From a virus, in IMG/VR virus record IMGVR_UViG_3300025096_002359, positions 1 to 33,848 of that record: a stretch of 33,848 nt of DNA; one strand, written 5' to 3'. Positions 28,966-33,848 of the stretch are shown here, in pieces; position 1 is the stretch's first letter, and every line of letters begins with the position of its first letter. Under the pieces are notes generated by a model that worked only from the letters and a program-made list of their open reading frames with translations, searched no databases and was not told the DNA's origin. Position numbers and translations under genes: made by a program.

Positions 28966-30367
28966 TCAGTCCTCCGAACTCTGCGTTATCACTGGCATAT
29001 TCGCGTAGCAGGTTGCGTGCCTGGTCGACAGTTATGCCGTCCAGCTTGGCGAGAAGAGCGGGCTTGCTGGTGACTCCGAGCTCTGCCCTCATGCCGTGCT
29101 CGTCGGCGAGCAGACGACGCTCCTCCATCGACAGCGGGATCCCGGCATACTCGACCGACCAGCCCGTCTCAGGCAGGGTGTCGCCGGTGTGGCGATTCCA
29201 CAACACCGCGATGACCCGAAGCGTCTGCGCATCGGAGCGCGAGAAGCTGGGAGCGAATCGGGCCTGCGCCTTGCGTCGACCGTCGCGGGTCACGCTGATG
29301 GCGTAGCCCGAGCGGGCGCTGGTGTGGCTGCGCTGGATGTCAGCCGGGTCGAGGTCGAACTCAGATGCGAGGTCTGCGGCGTAGTCCCTGATGGCGTTGC
29401 CCAGGCTCTCGGGGTCACCGCCTGGCGACCACTGCGCGATACTCGGGGTGCCTGCGCCAGGCGTCAGCGACTCGACCATGAGCACCGAGTTCGGGGCGGT
29501 GGTCACATAAGCGTCACCGTCTGCGGTGACTGTGGCGCCCTGGAGGCGCCCGTTCAGGAGCACCCGCTGCGGCCAGCCAGCGTCCTTGACTACCGAGCCC
29601 CACTGGGTCCACATACCTGCGACCTTGAGCGAGCCGTCGAACAGCTCGATACCTCGGTACGTATCCCACAGTCGACCCGTATCGAGCGCGTGGTACAGCA
29701 CGTAGGGCAGCACCGGCGCTCCCCCAGCATCGGCGTACGGGTATGCCTTGCCGCTCGCCACGCCGTCGAAGGCTAGCGAGAGGTCGTATCCGTCGAGTTG
29801 TTCGATGCGGTACGCTCCGACGCTGCCCTCGATGGACACTACGTCACGGGTCCAGATTTCTTTCCCATCGACCTCGCGCGGTCGGTACTCGTCGACCCGG
29901 TAGGGTACGTCTGGCGTGTCACCGTGAGAGAACGCCTCGGTGAGGTCAGCAGGGACAACCCGCACCTGTAGCGCAGCTGCATCGGGATCGCCGTAGACAT
30001 GCAGCCGCAAGAAGCACTCACGACAGCCGACGGTCAGCATCGCGAGATGCTGGGCCTTCTGCCACAATCCGGCCTCGGTGATGATGGCGACCATCCTGTC
30101 GACAGCTGCGGCGTCGGCGTGGTGGACGATAGGCGGGTCATCATATAGCGTCGCAAGCTGGCTGACAGTCGAGCGTGCCAGGTTCTTGGTTGTGTCTCGG
30201 CGACCGAGCGACCGCACCCGAGCGGGGCCGTATTCGCGTTCGAGGTGCCTCTTCAGGTCCTCATCCCACATCCCCTCGAGCATGCGTCGACGACGTTGTT
30301 GCTCTCGCCAGCGCAGTACAGTCTCATCAGATACGCTAGTGGTCGGAGGGCCGTGGTAGATAGACAT
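28958..30367 (-). CDS. Portal protein (469 aa)
   Basis: Size and gene order (terminase, portal, scaffold, capsid) match. Sequence features agree with SPP1/phage_portal-type proteins: a mixed N-terminal wing (NLARSTVSQLATLYDDPPIVH), a central stem region (DVVSIEGSVGAYRIEQLDGYDLSLAFDGVA), and a long C-terminal helical clip/crown (IAVLWNRHTGDTLPETGWSVEYAGIPLSMEERRLLADEHGMRAELG). Twelve copies would form the DNA channel and the docking site for terminase. It starts at ATG 30367, 36 bases after the terminase stop. Confidence 0.85.
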   Translation of the reverse strand: MSIYHGPPTTSVSDETVLRWREQQRRRRMLEGMWDEDLKRHLEREYGPARVRSLGRRDTTKNLARSTVSQLATLYDDPPIVHHADAAAVDRMVAIITEAGLWQKAQHLAMLTVGCRECFLRLHVYGDPDAAALQVRVVPADLTEAFSHGDTPDVPYRVDEYRPREVDGKEIWTRDVVSIEGSVGAYRIEQLDGYDLSLAFDGVASGKAYPYADAGGAPVLPYVLYHALDTGRLWDTYRGIELFDGSLKVAGMWTQWGSVVKDAGWPQRVLLNGRLQGATVTADGDAYVTTAPNSVLMVESLTPGAGTPSIAQWSPGGDPESLGNAIRDYAADLASEFDLDPADIQRSHTSARSGYAISVTRDGRRKAQARFAPSFSRSDAQTLRVIAVLWNRHTGDTLPETGWSVEYAGIPLSMEERRLLADEHGMRAELGVTSKPALLAKLDGITVDQARNLLREYASDNAEFGGLNE

Positions 30368-30403
30368 GGAGTGATTCTATCGGTGCGACCTGCCCAAGGC
30401 AAC

Positions 30404-31783
30404 TCACCTGATCCGAAGTCGCGCGTACACTGGCACCTTGCCCAGGGAGGCGGTGATGCCGTATCGCACCATGTCGGCCGCGTGGGCCATCTCTCCCATC
30501 TCGGATCCGAGCGTGCGCTTGCCGTTCCAGTGGCGCATCATCTGCAATATCCGCCGGCACCGTGGGTGTACAGTCAGATGTCCGCGACGGCTGGCGTAGT
30601 TGACCATCCGCTGGCCCCAATCGACTGACCCAGGCGTCTTGTCTGGACCGACAATCCTGAACGGCGCAGTCTGTCGACCGAGGATCTCGGCCATCGCTTT
30701 CATGATGAGCTCATTCACCCGCAGTCCTGACGCGCCCTTGCCTGCTGTGTTGATGTCGCCCACTGCGACGTCGACGTTGGTGGGATCGATGCCATGTCGG
30801 CGGAGCAGTGCCAAGTAGCGGTGCGCGTCTTCGGTTGGGTCGGTCGGATGGTTCGGGCAGTCTTCATCGATCATCCACCCGCGAGATCCTCGATAGAGCA
30901 GGAGGCCGCCGATCTGTCGGCCAGCAACCTCGCCGTGGTCCATCATCAGGCAGATACCGAGCTTTCCGGACGGAAGGACATCGCTGACATTGTCCTCGGT
31001 GAAGGCGGAGAAGCGCCGCTCGTCGCTGACCCCTCCATCCCAGGTCGCCTCGACCCGCTGGGCCTTCTGCCATGGCGAGGCGTCCATCGTCGCCAACCAG
31101 AATTCTACCTGCTCCTCGTCCATCCAAGGCACGTACTCGCGCCGGAATTGGGCGACGTACTGCACCCAGCCTGTCTCATGGACTGTCCTGCCATCGGTGG
31201 GACTGGTATCCCCTCCTTCGACCATCTTACGAAGCCACTCGACGCGCTGATTGACCATCGTCGCAGCGATGACAAGCTGCCCGTCAGGCTGGTCGATGAT
31301 GCGGGCGACATTCTCGGTGTAGTGTGTCTGTGTCGGCGGTTCATCCATCACAATCAGAGAGCGACTAGATCCTGAGTGAGCAAGGACCTTGTCCTCGAGC
31401 GAGAAGTGTTCGATGTACGACCCGTTGGCCAGCCTCGCCGTCTTCTCTCGACCACCGTTCCACCCTTCACCCTCGATGTGGTACGAGCGTGGGTCCAGGT
31501 ACGGCCGCACGAACTCAGCGATGTACCCACCGAGGACGGTCTGCGCGTGCTTGTTCGTGGGTCCGATGACGCGGACAGCCGAGCCTGGCCGCCTGACTGC
31601 CCGCCTTGCAGCGACGTAGGCACAGTGGCGCGTCTTTCCGGCTCGGTTGGCGGCGCGAAGCAAGACGAGCCGATGTGGGTCGTCCACGAACTCCACGAAC
31701 GGCAGCGACGGCTGGAAGCGGAGCAACTGCCCGACCGAACGAAGGCGACGAATGCCCGTGCGGGATCGGGGATCAAGGCTCAC
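30404..31783 (-). CDS. terL: Terminase large subunit (459 aa, GTG start)
   Basis: The ATPase half has a Walker A-like RAANRAGKT at residues 43-51, Walker B SLIVMDEPP at 132-140, and coupling motif VIAATMVN at 151-158. The nuclease half shows acidic residues in ICLMMDHGEVAG and VAVGDINTAGKG, followed by RRILQMMRHWNGKR. It packages DNA through the portal and cuts concatemers. GTG 31783 follows AGGAG. A copy of residues 135-173 or so is found in the early gene at 13801-13995, which is highly unusual. Confidence 0.93.
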   Translation of the reverse strand: MSLDPRSRTGIRRLRSVGQLLRFQPSLPFVEFVDDPHRLVLLRAANRAGKTRHCAYVAARRAVRRPGSAVRVIGPTNKHAQTVLGGYIAEFVRPYLDPRSYHIEGEGWNGGREKTARLANGSYIEHFSLEDKVLAHSGSSRSLIVMDEPPTQTHYTENVARIIDQPDGQLVIAATMVNQRVEWLRKMVEGGDTSPTDGRTVHETGWVQYVAQFRREYVPWMDEEQVEFWLATMDASPWQKAQRVEATWDGGVSDERRFSAFTEDNVSDVLPSGKLGICLMMDHGEVAGRQIGGLLLYRGSRGWMIDEDCPNHPTDPTEDAHRYLALLRRHGIDPTNVDVAVGDINTAGKGASGLRVNELIMKAMAEILGRQTAPFRIVGPDKTPGSVDWGQRMVNYASRRGHLTVHPRCRRILQMMRHWNGKRTLGSEMGEMAHAADMVRYGITASLGKVPVYARLRIR

Positions 31784-31790
31784 TGGTCTC

Positions 31791-31826
31791 CTATGGGCAC
31801 CAGGTCTTCCAGCGCACCACCCACAT
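31791..31826 (-). CDS. Possible 11-residue leader peptide between small and large terminase
   Basis: A tiny frame (MWVVRWKTWCP) has GGGGG upstream of its ATG. Its stop sits within the AGGAG of the large-terminase GTG start. Translation of it could place ribosomes for the terminase start. Three of eleven residues are tryptophan, as in attenuator leaders, though no attenuator structure is seen. Confidence 0.25.
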   Translation of the reverse strand: MWVVRWKTWCP

Positions 31827-31834
31827 GATACCCC

Positions 31835-32449
31835 CTAGTCGCGATCTCGGTTGAACTGGGCCGCAATCGCTGGAATGGCGAGCAACTCGCGTATCTCGTC
31901 GGCGACTGCCTTGGCGTCATCTACCGCGAAGTCTGCGGCCTCGGAGGCGCGCACGGCGTCGAGCTTCTCGCGAAGTGCGATGGCCATCCTCTGGCCATTG
32001 ACCGCAGCCTGGTAGCTACCCTCTGCTCGGGCGTCGGCGACAGCCTTCTCAGCGTCGGCGAGCTGGCGAGCGTAGTACTGCTCGGGTGACTCGTCGGCGG
32101 GTGACTCGATGACCTTCGGAGGGGGCGGCTCGACATGGAACGTGGCGTCTCGGCGGTACCCGTGGCGACGCTCGAGTAGCCAGGCTGCGGCCTGCCATGT
32201 GCCGTCCTTGGCTGCTGCCTGGATGACTTGCAGCCCGCCCACAGCGCTCACCGCCTCGGCGTGTTTTACCTCGTCGTGAAAGTCGCGATACTCCCCGGAC
32301 TTTGCTTGGCTGCCCTTGGCTGCCCAACGGTGCGCTGTGCTGCGGTGCACCTTGGCGAGGCGGCAGGCGATGTCCCAAGTGGCACCGGCCCGGAGTGCGC
32401 CGACGATGGTGCGGCGCCGCTCCTCGGTGAGCTTCGAGGGTCTACCCAT
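31835..32449 (-). CDS. terS: Terminase small subunit (204 aa)
   Basis: An N-terminal helix-turn-helix (TIVGALRAGATWDIACRLAKVHRSTAHRW) for DNA recognition is followed by KSGEYRDFHDEVKHAEA, a phrase typical of phage small terminases. A helical oligomerisation region (QLADAEKAVADARAEGSYQAAVNGQRMAIALREKL) comes next. ATG 32449 (MGRPSKLT) has GGAG six bases upstream, so I use it instead of a longer frame. The product marks the packaging start site for the large subunit. Confidence 0.88.
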   Translation of the reverse strand: MGRPSKLTEERRRTIVGALRAGATWDIACRLAKVHRSTAHRWAAKGSQAKSGEYRDFHDEVKHAEAVSAVGGLQVIQAAAKDGTWQAAAWLLERRHGYRRDATFHVEPPPPKVIESPADESPEQYYARQLADAEKAVADARAEGSYQAAVNGQRMAIALREKLDAVRASEAADFAVDDAKAVADEIRELLAIPAIAAQFNRDRD

Positions 32450-33800
32450 CGAGCGCTCCTGGGCCTGGGTCGATGCTGTGCTCGGTGGCGTATCGGGTCC
32501 AGCGGCGTCGGATGACATCGCAGTACCCAGGCGACAACTCCGCACCGTACCCTATCCGGCCATGCTGGGCGGCTGCGATGAGCGTGGTACCACTGCCGAG
32601 GAACGGGTCGAAGATGACATCACCGGGGTCGGAGAATGCCTTGATGAAGAATGTTGGCAGACCCAGCGGGAAGGTTGCACCATGCCCTTCCGTGCCTTGC
32701 CTTGATGCTGGCGTGTTGGGCATTCTCAACACGTTCGATGGGAGTGCTAGCCCCGCCTCACGGTCGACGTCATTACCTGACCATCCAATCTTACCGTCTA
32801 CCTTGCCATGTGCGCCCACCCGCTTGCCTTCCTTGTTCCCATGAAAGCAGGCATCGGATGAGTGTGCGACCTTTGATGGATTAAACACAATTCCGGCACA
32901 TCGGGAAAAATGCAAGATCGGCTCAAACGCATTTTTGAACCGGTTAGGCCACGCACCGGGCAGCCCGCCATGAGCCCACACCAACTCATCAACGAACCGC
33001 CATGCCCACCGCCTAACGTGCGCGATAGTCAGGTCCTTCACGTACAGCGACCGCTGCCCGTCTTCGCAGTGTTCCTTGATGTTGACGAACCACGAGCCAT
33101 CATCGGCCAGATGCTGGCGCACGTTGGCCTGTACGGCCTCGAACCAGTCGACGTATTCGTCGGGCGGGATGGGCTTGAACCCGCTGCTCTCGTCATACTT
33201 ACGCTGACTCGCATAGGGTGGCGATGTGAACGCCACATTCACCGAGGCACCATCGAGCAACCTGGCGACATCCTCGGCACTGCGGCAGTCGCCACAGATG
33301 AGCCGATGCGGCCCGAGTTCGTATACCTCGCCTGGCTTGCTGTGGACCTCGGCCTGCACCTCGGGCGCTTCGTCGTCGGCGGGTGGGGCTGGCTCATCGC
33401 CCAGCGCTTCGGCGAGCGCCTCGTCGTCCCAGCCCAGATCACCAAGGTCGCCACCGTCAGCCTGGATGGACCGCATCACCTCGGCGAGGCCATCGTCATC
33501 CCAGTCGGCCAGTTCACCGAGTCGGTTGTCGGCGATGGCGAGCGCTCGGGCCTCGGTGTCGGTCAGGTCGAGGTATCGCACGGGCACCTCCTCGAGCCCA
33601 AGCTGTTGGGCCGCCTTCAGCCGGGTGTGGCCGGCGATGACCTCGCCACCAGGTCGGGCGATGATGGGCGATGCGAAGCCGAAGCGCTCGATGGAGGCGG
33701 CGACCTGCTCCACGGCGTGGTCGTTGCGGCGAGGGTTCGACTCCCACGGGATCAGGCGATCGGTGGCTACCCACTCTGCGGCTGGCTCCGGCTGGCCCAT
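32442..33800 (-). CDS. ParB-domain / DNA methyltransferase fusion (452 aa)
   Basis: Residues 10-95 form a ParB-like nuclease domain with the box GGEVIAGHTRLKAAQQLG (60-77). From about 165 a beta-class (N4-cytosine or N6-adenine) methyltransferase follows, with motif IV SPPY at 193-196 and the AdoMet-binding DPFLGSGTT at about 398-406. The order SPPY before FxGxG defines the beta class. Such fusions are common next to phage terminase genes and probably modify phage DNA against restriction. An insertion (SKVAHSSDACFHGNKEGKRV) in the centre may be the target-recognition part. It is the first gene of the late operon. Confidence 0.9.
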   Translation of the reverse strand: MGQPEPAAEWVATDRLIPWESNPRRNDHAVEQVAASIERFGFASPIIARPGGEVIAGHTRLKAAQQLGLEEVPVRYLDLTDTEARALAIADNRLGELADWDDDGLAEVMRSIQADGGDLGDLGWDDEALAEALGDEPAPPADDEAPEVQAEVHSKPGEVYELGPHRLICGDCRSAEDVARLLDGASVNVAFTSPPYASQRKYDESSGFKPIPPDEYVDWFEAVQANVRQHLADDGSWFVNIKEHCEDGQRSLYVKDLTIAHVRRWAWRFVDELVWAHGGLPGAWPNRFKNAFEPILHFSRCAGIVFNPSKVAHSSDACFHGNKEGKRVGAHGKVDGKIGWSGNDVDREAGLALPSNVLRMPNTPASRQGTEGHGATFPLGLPTFFIKAFSDPGDVIFDPFLGSGTTLIAAAQHGRIGYGAELSPGYCDVIRRRWTRYATEHSIDPGPGALDG

Positions 33801-33848
33801 GCTGACTCCGAGGCTGAAAAAAATTTTACGATCATGTGCACGGTCAGG
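33801..33848 (-). promoter_or_regulatory. Leader of the late operon with TAAAAT box
   Basis: This is the untranslated stretch before ATG 33800. On the coding strand it contains GATCGTAAAATTTTTTT, in which TAAAAT is a plausible -10 element. A -35 would fall across the window end. No strong Shine-Dalgarno is present apart from GGAG. The final seven bases (GGTCAGG) mirror the window start. The shared TTTACGATC with the capsid leader is noted under findings. Confidence 0.4.

Noticed and set aside
33801-33848. Intrinsic terminator (A/T run near the right end)
   Set aside because: The A7/T-run is not directly preceded by a stable stem. The nearest dyad is the joined-ends palindrome, about 20 bases away, and the region precedes rather than follows an operon in the window.

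Overview
This 33.8-kb GC-rich window reads as a complete, or nearly complete, genome of a tailed double-stranded DNA phage with siphovirus morphology. It encodes terminase, portal, scaffold, capsid, tail tube, frameshifted tail chaperones, tape measure, tail-tip proteins and lysis genes, but no contractile sheath. I see no integrase, tRNA, rRNA or CRISPR array. The host cannot be named. Two putative lipoproteins with lipoboxes and an Amidase_3-type endolysin fit a diderm, high-GC host, but that is inference. The two window ends form a perfect 14-bp palindrome if joined, which would fit a circularised contig.

Layout: transcription diverges from a control region at 9670-9789. Leftward (9669 down to 76): a Cro/CI-like regulator, a coiled-coil HTH protein, a PD-(D/E)XK nuclease, a run of very small overlapping genes (some zinc-binding), a replication initiator carrying an iteron origin inside its coding sequence, DnaB helicase, a zinc/coiled-coil protein, three small coupled genes, SSB and a winged-helix protein. 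Rightward (9790 to 14510): small genes, an Erf-type annealing protein, a small lipoprotein, a Dam-like methyltransferase, a membrane peptide, two ABA-sandwich-like paralogues, a winged-helix protein, a 64-aa gene made largely of a piece of the phage's own terminase, and a truncated cytosine methyltransferase.

The late genes all run leftward from 33800 to 14568: ParB-methyltransferase fusion, small and large terminase, portal, scaffold, major capsid, connector and tail genes, tape measure, a large Asp-box (sialidase-like) tail protein, tail hub, amidase endolysin, lipoprotein and two single-pass membrane proteins. The early-right and late transcripts converge at about 14.5 kb on a perfect 50-bp palindrome and a second long hairpin.

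Nearly every gene overlaps the next by 1-17 bases. In several places the overlap itself is a repeated sequence acting at once as Shine-Dalgarno, start and stop. The most unusual items are the terminase-derived minigene (13801-13995), the array of small genes joined by a recurring junction with an almost identical 180-bp duplication, the lambda-like iteron origin at 4.67-4.84 kb, and the 50-bp palindrome at the end of the truncated methyltransferase. Starts were re-chosen from Shine-Dalgarno sequences and overlaps, including GTG, TTG and possibly CTG starts.
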